Assembly: GCF_016703145.1 (NCBI RefSeq)
Contig: NZ_JADJCO010000003.1
Span: forward strand, 983,501 to 1,047,500
Direction of reading: 5' to 3'
Length of the DNA: 64,000 nt
Source: Ottowia sp.
GTDB lineage: Bacteria > Pseudomonadota > Gammaproteobacteria > Burkholderiales > Burkholderiaceae_C
Part shown: one piece after another, positions 10,110 through 19,123 of the stretch
Position numbering within the stretch: position 1 is the first letter of the stretch
Layout of the letters: every line of letters begins with the position of its first letter
The notes under the pieces: generated by a model
Told to the model about the DNA's origin: nothing
Database searches by the model: none
The model's input: the letters and a program-made list of their open reading frames with translations, nothing else
Made by a program: the position numbers and the translations under genes

Positions 10110-10308
10110 GGTCTTGTCTCCTTGGGTGGATCGGATCGGGGCCCCCGCGTCCGGGGGAGGTGGCGGATCGGATTCTGGGCGGGCGGACTGACCAAGTGCT
10201 TACGGACCGCGGGCGATGGACGGCCGCTGGCGCCACGCACGCCGCGGCGCGGCGCGGCAGAAGACTTCTCGGGGCTTGGCGCGTCGCGGGCGCTCCCTCC
10301 CGCGCCGG

Positions 10309-12618
10309 CTACGCGCCGCGCGCTGCGGGCACCGGCGGATCGAAGGCGCGGATGGGCGGCAGCGCGCCGGTGTACTTCTCGACCTGCACCGCGTCCAACT
10401 GGCCCGAGCAGCCCTGCGCCAGCGACGAGGTGCCGACGTCGCGCGTCAGCACGTTCGGGTTGCCGTGCGCGCACAGCGGGCGGCCCCGTTCGTCGGTGGC
10501 CGGGTCGTACCACGCGCCGGTGGGCAGTTGCACCACGTTGGGCAGCATGTCGGGCGACAGGTGGGCGGCCGCCAGGCACGCGCCGCGCGTGTTGAACAGG
10601 CGCACCACGTCGCCCTCGCCGATGCCGCGCGCGGCGGCGGCGTCGGGGTGCAGGGTGCAGACCTCGCGGCCCTGGCGCTTGCTGGCCTGGCTGTGCGCGC
10701 CGAAGTCGAGCTGGCTGTGCAGGCGCGTGGCCGGCTGGTTGGCGATCAGCCACAAGGGATGGTCGGCGTCGGGCGGCTCGTCCATCGGCAGCCAGGCCGG
10801 GTGGCCGGGACAGTCGGCGTAGCCGAAGGCGGCCACGGCGGGCGAGCTGATCTGCACCTTGCCGCTGGGCGTGGGCAGGGGCTGGCCCTCGGGGTCGGCA
10901 CGGAAGGCGCGCAGCAGGCCGCCGTCGTCCGGCGCTTGCGGCAGCGCCAGCTCGCCGCGCGTCCAGAACTCGTCGAAGCCGGGCGCTTGCAGCCCCTGGC
11001 CGGCCAGCGCCTGCCGGGTGCGCTCGTACAGGTGGGCCAGCCACTGGCGCGTGTCGCGGCCCTCGGTGAAGGCCTCGCGCCGGCCCAGCCGCCCGGCCAG
11101 GTCGGCGAAGATGTCGTAGTCGTCGCGCGCCAGGCCCACCGGCTCGGCGATGCGGTGCATGGCCACCATCAGCGGGTCGGTGGGGGCGACGCCGATGTCC
11201 TCGCGCTCCAGCGTCATGGTGCAGGGCAGCACGATGTCGGCGTGGCGGGCGGTGGCGGTCCAGGCGGTCTCGTGGACGACGAAGGTGTCCAGCGTGCGAA
11301 AGCCCTCGGCCAGCCGCGCCAGGTCCTGGTGGTGGTGGAAAGGGTTGCCGCCGGCCCAGTACGCCAGGCGGATGCGCGGGTAGGCGTGGCGCTGGCCGTC
11401 GTAGTCGAACGGCTGGCCGGGCTGGAGCAGCATGTCGGCGATGCGCGCGACCGGGATGAAGTCCTTCACGCCGTTGCTGCCCTGCGGCAGCGCGGCGGCC
11501 GGCACGGCGTTGTTGCGCTTGCCGTAGTGGGCCAGCGTGCCCAGCGCGTAGTTGTAGCCGCCGCCGGGCAGGCCGATCTGGCCCAGCGCCGCCGCCAGCA
11601 CCGCGCCCATCCACACCGGCTGCTCGCCGTGCCGGGCGCGTTGCAGCGAATGGGCCACCACCACCAGCACGCGCTTGCCGTGCAGCGAGCGCGCCAGCGC
11701 CTGGATGCCGGCCTCGGGCACGCCGCAGATCGGCGCGGCCCAGGCGGCCGACTTGGGCAGGCCGTCGGCACGGCCCATCAGGTAGTCCTCGAACACCGGC
11801 CAGCCATCGCAATGGCGGGCGATGAAATCGCGGTCGTGCAGCCCCTCGCCGACCAGCGTGTGCACCAGCGCCAGCATGAGCGCGGTGTCGCTGGCCGGCG
11901 TGACCGGCAGCCAGTCGAAGCGGGCCTCGTCGGGCAGGTCGCTGCGCAGCGGGCTGATCGAGACGAAGCGGCAGCCCCGGCGCGCCGCGTCGCGCATGGC
12001 GCCGCGCTCGGTGTGCCGGCTGATGCCACCGGAGGCCACGCGCGAGTTCTTCAGCGCCATGCCGCCGAAGGCCAGCACCACCTCGCTGTGCTCGACGATC
12101 TGCTCCCACGTCACGTTGCGGCGCGCCACCTCTTCCATGGTGCCCAGCACGTGCGGCAGGATGACGGCCGAGGCGCCGGCGCTGTAGCTGTTGACCGAGC
12201 GCACGTAGCCGCCCAGCGCGGTGTTCAGGAAGCGGTGCACCTGGCTCTGCGCGTGGTGGAAGCGCCCGGCGCTGGACCAGCCGTAGGAGCCGCCGAAGAT
12301 GGCGCCCGCGCCGTGCGCATCGGCCACGCGCCGCAGCTCGGCCGCCAGGCGGTCCAGCATCTCGGGCCAGGGCAGGGCGACGAACGCGTCCTGCCCGCGT
12401 GCCGCGTCGGGGCCGGGGCCGCGCTCCAGCCAGCCGCGCCGCACCATCGGCACGGTCACGCGCGCGCGGTGGCGCAGGCCGGTGGTGAAGTTGTCCAGGA
12501 TCGGGTTGGGGTCCGGGTCGCCCGGGTGCGGGCGCACGGCCAGCGTGTCGCCCTGCAATTGGGCGGAAAAGGCGCCCCAGTGCGAACTGTGGGGCAGGAA
12601 GGCGGGGAAGGCGGTCAT
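10309..12618 (-). CDS. bisC: BisC/TorA-type molybdopterin oxidoreductase (biotin or methionine sulfoxide reductase-like)
   Basis: A 769-residue enzyme of the DMSO-reductase family. SSHWGAF at the start, GSYGWSSAGRFHHAQSQVHRFLN (about 110-132), and NSYSAGASAVILPHVLG with the probable molybdenum ligand Ser146 all point to the BisC/TorA/TorZ branch, and the C-terminal TRLHSQLDFGAHSQASK dinucleotide-binding segment agrees. There is no N-terminal Fe-S motif and no Tat signal, so a cytoplasmic BisC-type reductase of sulfoxides is the best fit; a TorZ-like N-oxide reductase is the alternative. No chaperone or cytochrome gene is adjacent. Confidence 0.85.
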   Translation of the reverse strand: MTAFPAFLPHSSHWGAFSAQLQGDTLAVRPHPGDPDPNPILDNFTTGLRHRARVTVPMVRRGWLERGPGPDAARGQDAFVALPWPEMLDRLAAELRRVADAHGAGAIFGGSYGWSSAGRFHHAQSQVHRFLNTALGGYVRSVNSYSAGASAVILPHVLGTMEEVARRNVTWEQIVEHSEVVLAFGGMALKNSRVASGGISRHTERGAMRDAARRGCRFVSISPLRSDLPDEARFDWLPVTPASDTALMLALVHTLVGEGLHDRDFIARHCDGWPVFEDYLMGRADGLPKSAAWAAPICGVPEAGIQALARSLHGKRVLVVVAHSLQRARHGEQPVWMGAVLAAALGQIGLPGGGYNYALGTLAHYGKRNNAVPAAALPQGSNGVKDFIPVARIADMLLQPGQPFDYDGQRHAYPRIRLAYWAGGNPFHHHQDLARLAEGFRTLDTFVVHETAWTATARHADIVLPCTMTLEREDIGVAPTDPLMVAMHRIAEPVGLARDDYDIFADLAGRLGRREAFTEGRDTRQWLAHLYERTRQALAGQGLQAPGFDEFWTRGELALPQAPDDGGLLRAFRADPEGQPLPTPSGKVQISSPAVAAFGYADCPGHPAWLPMDEPPDADHPLWLIANQPATRLHSQLDFGAHSQASKRQGREVCTLHPDAAAARGIGEGDVVRLFNTRGACLAAAHLSPDMLPNVVQLPTGAWYDPATDERGRPLCAHGNPNVLTRDVGTSSLAQGCSGQLDAVQVEKYTGALPPIRAFDPPVPAARGA

Positions 12619-12730
12619 CGGGGCATTCTAGGAACGCCGGCGACGCGCCGGACCGCGCGGCCTGCATGCCCCTTCGGGACCGTCTGGAACCGGTCGCCGC
12701 GACGCGGCCATGGGCGGCGCGGCAGTCAGA

Positions 12731-12797
12731 TTGCTATCTAATAAATAGCTATTGGCGCTTATCCCATAAAGGCTGCAGGCCAATAAGACTTGAAAAC
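12731..12797 (+). repeat. Dispersed 3' element (plus orientation)
   Basis: A good copy: GCTATCTAATAAATAGC, then GGCGCTTATCCC, GGCTGCAGGCC and AATAAGACTTGAAAA. It lies in the gap between the start of the bisC-like gene and the 3' end of htpG, and merges with the htpG terminator. Confidence 0.75.
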
Positions 12798-12812
12798 CGC
12801 TCGCCCGAGCGG
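12793..12812 (-). terminator. Probable htpG terminator (minus strand)
   Basis: Inverted repeat CCGCTCG/CGAGCGG with a two-base loop, followed on the minus strand by TTTTC. It ends 15 bases after the htpG stop. Confidence 0.6.
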
Positions 12813-12826
12813 CGGCCTGTCCGCCT

Positions 12827-14764
12827 TCAGGCCAGCAGCGCGTTGACCCGCCGCACATACGCGGCCGGGTCGTCCGGCAGCCCGCCCTCGGCCAGCAGCG
12901 CCTGGTCGAACAGCACGTGGGCCAGGTCGTCGAAGCGCGGGTGGCCGTCCAGCTTCTTCACCAGCGCGTGCCCGGGGTTGATCTCCAGCACGGGCAGTGT
13001 GGCCGGCAGCTTCTGGCCGGCCTGCTTGAGCATGCGCGCCAGCTGCAGGCTCATGCCCGCGTCCGCGGCCACCAGGCAGGCGGGCGAATCGACCAGGCGG
13101 GTGGTGACGCGCACGTCCTCGACCTGGTCCTTCAGCGCGGCTTTCAGCTGATCGAGCAAGGGTTTGACCGCCTCGGCCGCGTCCTCGGCCGCTTTCTTCT
13201 CGGCCTCGTCCTGCAGATCGCCCAGGTCCACCGCGCCCTTGGCCACGCTCTGCAGCGCCGTGCCATCGAAATCCTGCAGGTGCGACAGCGCCCATTCGTC
13301 CACGCGGTCGGCCATCAGCAGCACCTCGATGCCCTTCTTCTTGAACACTTCAAGCTGCGGGCTGTGCCGGGCGGCGGCCAGCGTGTCGGCGGTGATGTAG
13401 TAGATGGCCTTCTGACCATCCTTCATGCGCGCCTTGTAGTCGGCCAGCGAGACGCCGGCGGCGTCGCTGGCGGTGGAGGCGTAGCGCAGCAGCCGGGCGA
13501 TGCGCTCGCGGTTGGCGAAGTCCTCGCCCAGGCCTTCCTTCAGCACGGCGCCGAACTCGCGCCAGAAGGTGGCGTACTTGTCCTGCGGGGGCTCGGCCGG
13601 GGCTTCCCCGCCTTCGGCCGGGGCGGTGGGCGCGGCCGGCTCGGCCTTGGCCAGATCTTCCAGCAGGCCCAGCACGCGCCGCGTGTTGCCCTCGCGGATG
13701 GCGCGCACGTCGCGGCTTTCCTGCAGCAGCTCGCGGCTGACGTTGAGCGGCAGATCGCTCGAATCGACCACGCCCTTGACGAAGCGCAGGTAGCGCGGCA
13801 GGAGTTGCTCGGCGTCGTCCATGATGAACACGCGCCGCACGTACAGCTTGACGCCGGCCTTGCGGTCGCGGTCCCAGATGTCCTGCGGCGCGTGGCTGGG
13901 GACGTAGAGCAGTTGCGTGTACTCGGTCGCGCCTTCCACGCGGTTGTGGCTCCAGGCCAGCGGGGGCTGCCAGTCGTGGGCGATCTGCTCGTAGAAGGAC
14001 CGGTACTGCTCGTCGGTGATGTCCTTCTTGGCGCGCGTCCACAGCGCGCTGGCCTGGTTGATGGTTTCCCACTCGCCGGTCTTCACCATGCGGCCGGGCT
14101 GGCCGTCGTCCTGGCCTTCCTCCCACTTCTCGGCTTCCATCTGGATCGGCAGGCCGATGTGGTCCGAATACTTGCCCACCAGCTCGCGCAGGCGCCAGCC
14201 GTCGGCGAACGCCAGCGCGTCCTCGCGCAGGTGCAGCGTCACGCTGGTGCCGCGCTCGGCGCGGGTGATGGCCTCGACCTCGAAGTCGCCGGCGCCGCCG
14301 CTGCTCCAGCGCACGCCCTGCTCGGGCGGCAGGCCGGCGCGGCGCGACTCGACGGTGATGCGGTCGGCCACGATGAAGCCGGAGTAGAAGCCCACGCCGA
14401 ACTGGCCGATCAGTTGCGCGTCCTGCTTCTGGTCGCCCGACAGGCGGCTCATGAATTCCTTGGTGCCGCTCTTGGCGATGGTGCCCAGGTGCTCCACCGC
14501 CTCGGCCTCGCTCATGCCGATGCCGGTGTCGGCCACCGTCAGCGTGCGCGCGTCCTTGTCGAAGGCCAGGCGCACGCGCAGCTCGGGCTGGTCGCCGTAC
14601 AGCGCGCCGTTGGCCAGCGCCTCGAAGCGCAGCTTGTCGCAGGCGTCGGAGGCGTTGGAGATCAGCTCGCGCAGGAAGATTTCCTTGTTGGAGTAGAGCG
14701 AATGCGTGACCAGGTGCAGCAGTTGCGCGACCTCGGCCTGGAAGGAATGGGTGTGTTTGCTCAT
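12827..14764 (-). CDS. htpG: Hsp90-family chaperone HtpG
   Basis: A 645-residue molecular chaperone. The N-terminal GHKL ATPase domain shows NKEIFLRELISNASDACDKLR, the ADTGIGMS and GQFGVGFYSGF nucleotide-lid motifs; the middle domain (about 230-450) has SHNRVEGATEYTQLLYVP and LNVSRELLQE; the C-terminal dimerisation domain follows. The linker carries an alanine/proline-rich insertion near 430. The ATG at 14764 gives the standard MSKHTHSFQAEV start; the longer upstream frame is a shadow. Normally induced by heat shock, but I see no clear sigma-32 site. Confidence 0.97.
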   Translation of the reverse strand: MSKHTHSFQAEVAQLLHLVTHSLYSNKEIFLRELISNASDACDKLRFEALANGALYGDQPELRVRLAFDKDARTLTVADTGIGMSEAEAVEHLGTIAKSGTKEFMSRLSGDQKQDAQLIGQFGVGFYSGFIVADRITVESRRAGLPPEQGVRWSSGGAGDFEVEAITRAERGTSVTLHLREDALAFADGWRLRELVGKYSDHIGLPIQMEAEKWEEGQDDGQPGRMVKTGEWETINQASALWTRAKKDITDEQYRSFYEQIAHDWQPPLAWSHNRVEGATEYTQLLYVPSHAPQDIWDRDRKAGVKLYVRRVFIMDDAEQLLPRYLRFVKGVVDSSDLPLNVSRELLQESRDVRAIREGNTRRVLGLLEDLAKAEPAAPTAPAEGGEAPAEPPQDKYATFWREFGAVLKEGLGEDFANRERIARLLRYASTASDAAGVSLADYKARMKDGQKAIYYITADTLAAARHSPQLEVFKKKGIEVLLMADRVDEWALSHLQDFDGTALQSVAKGAVDLGDLQDEAEKKAAEDAAEAVKPLLDQLKAALKDQVEDVRVTTRLVDSPACLVAADAGMSLQLARMLKQAGQKLPATLPVLEINPGHALVKKLDGHPRFDDLAHVLFDQALLAEGGLPDDPAAYVRRVNALLA

Positions 14765-14847
14765 GTCGGGATCGGGTCGGTGGTGGATGCGGGGCGGTGC
14801 CCCCGCCATGCCAGATAAGGGTGGACGGCGGCCATTCAACGGGGTGG

Positions 14848-15684
14848 TCAGAACTGTTCGTGCGGACCCAGGTAGCGCCACTGCCCCACGGGCAACTGCC
14901 CCAGCAGCACGCGGCCGATGCGGATGCGCTTGAGGCCGGTGACCTTCAGGCCGACCTGCTCGCACATGCGGCGGATCTGGCGCTTCTTGCCCTCGCGCAG
15001 CACGAAGCGCAACTGCTCCGGGTTCTGCCATTCGACCTGCGCGGGTTTCAGGGGTTGGCCGTCCAGGCTCAGGCCGTGGCGCAGGCGCTGCAGTTGCGCC
15101 GGCGGCAGCGCGGCCTGCACGCCGGCGGCGACGTCGCCGTACTGCACGCGCACCAAGTATTCCTTGTCGATGTCCGAGTCCTCGCCGATGAGCTGGCGCG
15201 CCACGCGGCCGTCCTGCGTCAGCACCAGCAGGCCCACCGAGTCGATGTCCAGCCGGCCGGCCGGCGCCAGGCCCCGCAGCTGCGCCGGCGAAAAGCGCGT
15301 GCGCGCCGCGTCGCCGCGCCAGTGGCTGCGGGCGTCGATCAGCGTCACCGCCGGCTGGTGCCCGTCCTCTGCCTGGCCGCTGACGTAGCCCACCGGCTTG
15401 TGCAGCAGGATGGTCACGCGCTGCGCCTGCGACTCGTCGGCGCGGCGGTCCACGCCGACGTGGTCCCGCGGCCCCACCTTCAGGCCCATCACCGCGACCT
15501 GGCCGTTCACCCGCACCCAGCCGCGCTCGATCCACTCGTCGGCCTCGCGGCGCGAGCACAGCCCCAGGTCGGCCAGGCGCTTGTTCAGGCGCACCACGCC
15601 GTCGCCGGGCGCGGACGGCGGCGCGTCGGCGGCCGGGCGGGGCGAGCGGCGGAAACGGGACGGGTCGGGGGCTGGGGCGGTCAT
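14848..15684 (-). CDS. rluF: RsuA/RluB/RluF-family rRNA pseudouridine synthase
   Basis: A 278-residue enzyme converting a uridine of rRNA to pseudouridine. Residues about 31-62 form an S4 RNA-binding domain (VRLNKRLADLGLCSRREADEWIERG). The catalytic motif GRLDIDSVGLLVLT puts the nucleophile at Asp146, and REGKKRQIRRM near 235 is the family's C-terminal motif. Size and the single S4 domain favour the RluF type (23S rRNA position 2604), but RluB- or RsuA-like specificity cannot be ruled out. It is followed by htpG on the same strand after 83 bases. Confidence 0.85.
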   Translation of the reverse strand: MTAPAPDPSRFRRSPRPAADAPPSAPGDGVVRLNKRLADLGLCSRREADEWIERGWVRVNGQVAVMGLKVGPRDHVGVDRRADESQAQRVTILLHKPVGYVSGQAEDGHQPAVTLIDARSHWRGDAARTRFSPAQLRGLAPAGRLDIDSVGLLVLTQDGRVARQLIGEDSDIDKEYLVRVQYGDVAAGVQAALPPAQLQRLRHGLSLDGQPLKPAQVEWQNPEQLRFVLREGKKRQIRRMCEQVGLKVTGLKRIRIGRVLLGQLPVGQWRYLGPHEQF

Positions 15685-15699
15685 CGGCGTGATTATCGA

Positions 15700-15766
15700 A
15701 TGCTATTGAATAAATAGCTTATGGCGCAATGCGGGCACAGGCTGATGGCCGATTTGGCTCGAAAAT
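15700..15766 (+). repeat. Dispersed 3' element (plus orientation)
   Basis: Copy with GCTATTGAATAAATAGC, TATGGCGCAATGCGGGC, and GGCCGATTTGGCTCGAAAA. Unlike most copies it sits in a divergent intergenic region, 16 bases upstream of the pseudouridine synthase start. Confidence 0.75.
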
Positions 15767-15933
15767 GGCTTGCGGACCGGAACAGCCTGCCGCGCGGCGT
15801 TCGCGGCCGCACGATGGTTGACCGCCGTCAAACCCCGTGCGGATGGGAGGTCTTCTCGGTACACGCCCTGATGGCCCCGAACGCGGCGCACGGCTACCAT
15901 GCTCCACCTTTGACCTGACCACAGGAGCTGACC

Positions 15934-16917
15934 ATGTCCCCATTGCTCAAGATCGCCGTCGTCGCCGGCGCGGCCCTCATCGCCGCCGGCGCCCAGGCGC
16001 AGGCGTTTCCGGGCAGCAAGCCCATCACGCTGATCGTGCCCTTCGCCGCCGGCGGCCCGACCGACAAGGTCGCGCGCGACCTGGCCGAGGCGCTGCGCAA
16101 GCCCTTGGGCGCCACCGTCGTGGTCGAGAACGCCGGCGGCGCTGGCAGCACCATCGGCACCACCAAGGCCTTTCGCGCGCCGGCCGACGGCCACACGCTG
16201 CTGGTCACCCACATCGGCATGGCCACCACCCCGACGCTCTACCGCAACCTGTCGTACAAGGTCGAGGACTTCGAGCATCTGGGCCTGATCAACGAAGTGC
16301 CCATGGTGGTCGTCGCCAAGCCCGCGATGGCGGCCAGCAACTTCAAGGAGCTGCAAGGCTGGATCGGGGAGAACAAGGGCCGGATCAACCTGGCCCACGC
16401 CGGCCTGGGCTCGGCCTCGCACCTGTGCGGCCTGATGCTGCAGAACGCCCTCAAGACCGAGATGACCACCGTGCCCTACAAGGGCACCGCCCCGGCCATG
16501 ACCGACCTGATCGGCGGCCAGGTGGACCTGATGTGCGACCAGACCACCAACACCACCAGCCAGGTCGAGGGCAAGAAGATCAAGGCCTACGCCGTCAGCA
16601 CGCTCAAGCGCCTGGCCACCCCGGCCGTGTACAAGGACCTGCCGACGCTGGACGAGGCGGGCCTGAAGGGCTTCAACGTGTCGATCTGGCACGGCCTGTA
16701 CGCGCCCAAGGGCACGCCGGCCGCCGTGGTCAAGACGCTGAACGACGCCCTCAAGGCTGCGCTGAAGGACCCCGACTTCATCAAGAAGGAAGAGGGCCTG
16801 GGTGCCATCGTGACCAGCGACGGGCGCGTCAACCCGGCCGAGCACAAGAAGTTCGTCGCCGACGAGATCGCCAAGTGGGCGCCCGTCATCAAGGCCGCCG
16901 GCCAGTACGCCGACTGA
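15934..16917 (+). CDS. Bug-family tripartite tricarboxylate transporter substrate-binding protein
   Basis: A 327-residue periplasmic binding protein. It has a Sec signal peptide (to AQAQAF, about residue 23), the opening KPITLIVPFAAGGPTDKVARDLA, the VVENAGGAGSTIGT loop and the VPYKGTAPAMTDLIGGQVDLMCD motif of the Bug/TctC family, which captures carboxylates and other organic anions. The ATG follows AGGAGCTGACC. No tctAB membrane genes are next to it, as is usual for orphan Bug proteins in Burkholderiales, so its ligand and partner are unknown. Confidence 0.92.
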   Translation: MSPLLKIAVVAGAALIAAGAQAQAFPGSKPITLIVPFAAGGPTDKVARDLAEALRKPLGATVVVENAGGAGSTIGTTKAFRAPADGHTLLVTHIGMATTPTLYRNLSYKVEDFEHLGLINEVPMVVVAKPAMAASNFKELQGWIGENKGRINLAHAGLGSASHLCGLMLQNALKTEMTTVPYKGTAPAMTDLIGGQVDLMCDQTTNTTSQVEGKKIKAYAVSTLKRLATPAVYKDLPTLDEAGLKGFNVSIWHGLYAPKGTPAAVVKTLNDALKAALKDPDFIKKEEGLGAIVTSDGRVNPAEHKKFVADEIAKWAPVIKAAGQYAD

Positions 16918-16944
16918 CGCCGCCGCCCGCGGCATGAACGCAGG

Positions 16945-16982
16945 CCGCGCCGGACCCCACTGCTCCGGCGCGGTTTGTTTTT
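16945..16982 (+). terminator. Terminator after the Bug gene
   Basis: Ten-base stem CCGCGCCGGA/TCCGGCGCGG with a nine-base loop, then TTTGTTTTTG. Confidence 0.85.
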
Positions 16983-17022
16983 GTCGCCGGGCCGCGCATG
17001 GGTGCCGCGGCCGTGGAATCGG

Positions 17023-17085
17023 AATATTGAGTAAAAATGGCCTTTAGCCCGCGTGGATATTGAACCTGAAGCTACATTTTCAGGA
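17023..17085 (-). repeat. Dispersed 3' element (minus orientation, left arm decayed)
   Basis: On the minus strand: AAAATGTAGC, TCAATATCCACGCGGGCT, AAAGGCCATTTTTACTCAA. The first half of the hairpin is lost. It lies 58 bases past the stop of the DUF1840 gene. Confidence 0.55.
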
Positions 17086-17142
17086 GCAATCGATGCGGAT
17101 CGGCTCCGGCGGGCGGAGCGGGCGCGGGGCGCCCGAGGGGAC

Positions 17143-17466
17143 TCAAACCCCCCAGACCACGTTCTTGCCCGCCGCGCTGCTGCACTCCAGCATGTCGACG
17201 AAGGGCGCGGCGCGGCGGCGCAGGGACACCGACTCCTCCTGGGCCGCGTCGCTGGCCCGGTCCTCGCCGCCGTCGGCGGGCGCGGCGCCCGGCGCTTCGC
17301 GCCGCCCGATCTCCGCCTTGAGCGCCGCGATGGCGGCGCTCGCCTGCTCGACGGTGATGATGCCCGTGGCCCCGGGCGCCTTGCCGATGATGGCCAGCAG
17401 CTCCTCCGCGTTGGGCTGCAGCATGATGACGTCCGCGGCGACGGGGGATTTGAATTTGTAGAGCAT
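17143..17466 (-). CDS. DUF1840 domain protein
   Basis: A 107-residue protein beginning MLYKFKSPVAADVIMLQP, the DUF1840 signature, followed by the IIGKAPGATGIITVEQASAAIAALKAEI segment. The family is restricted to beta/gammaproteobacteria and has no known function. The ATG at 17466 has an AGGAGATC ribosome site. It is a stand-alone gene. Confidence 0.85.
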   Translation of the reverse strand: MLYKFKSPVAADVIMLQPNAEELLAIIGKAPGATGIITVEQASAAIAALKAEIGRREAPGAAPADGGEDRASDAAQEESVSLRRRAAPFVDMLECSSAAGKNVVWGV

Positions 17467-17561
17467 GGCTGATCTCCTGGTCGTGACGGCCGAACTCGGC
17501 GAGCGTCTGCCCCATTGTGCCGCCGCCGCTGTCGGGGCGCCATCGGGTCCCGGCGCCCGGA

Positions 17562-19016
17562 TCACCCGCCCATGGACCGGCGCGCCTGCCGAAACCGGTC
17601 CCAGAACGCCGCGTCCTGGGCGCTGGCGAAGTTGATCCGCATCAGCGTGCTGGGCTGCCGCTCGGCGTGGAACAAGGCGCCGGGGGCCAGCAGGTAGCCG
17701 TCGTCCAGCAGGCGCACGGCCAGCTGGTCGGTGTCCACACCCGTGTCCACCCACCCGAACAGGCCCGCCGGCTCGGTGACGAAGCGGCACCCGGCCGCCT
17801 GCGCCAGCCGGACGCTGCGGCCGCGGGCGGCGTCCAGGCGCGTGCGCACCCGCTCGGCGTGGCGTCGCAGCTGGCCCTGCTCGATGCACAGGGCCAGGGC
17901 GCGCTCCAGCAGCAGCGGGGTGGTCAGCGTGGCCAGCAGCTTGGTGTCCAGCAGGGGCTCCACCCAGCCCGGCGGCGCGGCGAGGAAGCCCACCCGCCAA
18001 GCCGGCGCCAGGATTTTGGCGAAGCCGCTGACGTAGAGTGTGCGCCGCAGGCCGTCCAGTTGCGCCAGGCGGATGGCATGCGCGGGCGCGAGGTGGTGGT
18101 AGGTGTCGTCCTCGGCGATGAAGAAATCGTGCTGCTGCGCCAGTTGCAGCACGCGGTGCGCGCTGGCGGGCGACAGGCAGTGCCCCGTGGGGTTGTGCAG
18201 CACGCTCACGCTGACGAACAGGCGCGGCGCCTCGCGCGTGCCGGCGTGCGCCTGGCAGTAGCGCGCCATCACCTCCAGGTCGGGGCCGTCGGCGTGGCGC
18301 GGCACCGGCAGCATGCGCATGCCCAGGGCCGCCAGGCGGGCGAATTCGACCGCCCAGCCGGGCTCCTCCACCATCACCGTGTCGCCGGGCTTGAGCAGGG
18401 TGCGGCTGATCACGTCCAGCGCCTGCGTGGCACCCACGGTGGTGATGATCTGCGACGGGCCGGCCGGGATGCCCTGGTCCGCCAGGCGGTCGGCCAGCAC
18501 CTGGCGCAACTGGGCGTCGCCCTGCGGCTCGCCATAGCGGGCGGCGGCGCCGCGCAGGGTGCTGGTGGCGCGGCGCAGCGCGCTCACCATGAAGTCGTTC
18601 TCCAGCCACTGGGGCGGCAGCACGCCCATGCCGGGCTGGGGCCGGTCGTCGCCGTGGAACATGCCGCGCATCAGCGTGGCCGCGCTCAGGGGGCGGTCCG
18701 GCCGGCGTGGCTGGCCGGCGGCGGGCGAGGCGGCCGGGACAGAGGCGGCGGGTGCCTCGCCGCCGGCCGCGGGGGCGCGCCGCGCCACCCAGTCGCGCAC
18801 GTAGAAGCCGCGGTGGGGCCGCGCCTCGACCAGGCCCTGGGCCAGCAACTGGTCGTAGGCGGCGACCACGGTGGACGGGCTCACGCCCTGCTGCGCCGCG
18901 CACTGGCGCACGCTGGGCAGGCGCGTGCCCGGCGCCAGCAGGTGGTCGCGGATACGGGCCGTGAACCGGGCCGCGAGCTGGTCGGTGAGCGACTGGGAAG
19001 TGGTGCGCAGCAGCAT
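17562..19016 (-). CDS. MocR-type (GntR/aminotransferase) transcriptional regulator
   Basis: A 484-residue MocR protein: a GntR winged helix (about 1-75, TRLPSVRQCAAQQGVSPSTVVAAYDQLLAQGLV) joined to a class I aminotransferase fold. The PLP lysine is in YVSGFAKILAPAWRVGF, and NPTGHCLSPASAHRVL is typical of the fold. It is divergent from a LysE-type exporter and an aminotransferase, so it probably controls amine or amino-acid metabolism in response to PLP or an amino acid. The 107-base gap between them contains repeat motifs suited to a MocR operator. Confidence 0.93.
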   Translation of the reverse strand: MLLRTTSQSLTDQLAARFTARIRDHLLAPGTRLPSVRQCAAQQGVSPSTVVAAYDQLLAQGLVEARPHRGFYVRDWVARRAPAAGGEAPAASVPAASPAAGQPRRPDRPLSAATLMRGMFHGDDRPQPGMGVLPPQWLENDFMVSALRRATSTLRGAAARYGEPQGDAQLRQVLADRLADQGIPAGPSQIITTVGATQALDVISRTLLKPGDTVMVEEPGWAVEFARLAALGMRMLPVPRHADGPDLEVMARYCQAHAGTREAPRLFVSVSVLHNPTGHCLSPASAHRVLQLAQQHDFFIAEDDTYHHLAPAHAIRLAQLDGLRRTLYVSGFAKILAPAWRVGFLAAPPGWVEPLLDTKLLATLTTPLLLERALALCIEQGQLRRHAERVRTRLDAARGRSVRLAQAAGCRFVTEPAGLFGWVDTGVDTDQLAVRLLDDGYLLAPGALFHAERQPSTLMRINFASAQDAAFWDRFRQARRSMGG

Positions 19017-19052
19017 GGACTGGACGGACGCCGACTGTGTGGACGCGGTGAA

Positions 19053-19101
19053 CCATACAGTCCGTGATCTGCGCTTGTCAACTGTATTGGCTGTGTACTG
19101 G
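19053..19101. promoter_or_regulatory. Putative MocR operator between mocR and lysE
   Basis: The divergent gap holds CCATACAGT at 19053-19061, its inverted partner ACTGTATTGG at 19081-19090, and a directly adjoining related copy CTGTGTACTGG at 19091-19101. MocR regulators usually bind two direct half-sites with a further inverted one, so this arrangement fits. The assignment is an inference from layout only. Confidence 0.45.
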
Positions 19102-19123
19102 CGGATTGGCTACATTGGCGGGC

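Noticed and set aside
10216..12741. An 841-residue plus-strand frame
   Set aside because: It is antisense to the whole BisC-like gene, whose motifs are clear. The frame shows no domain pattern.
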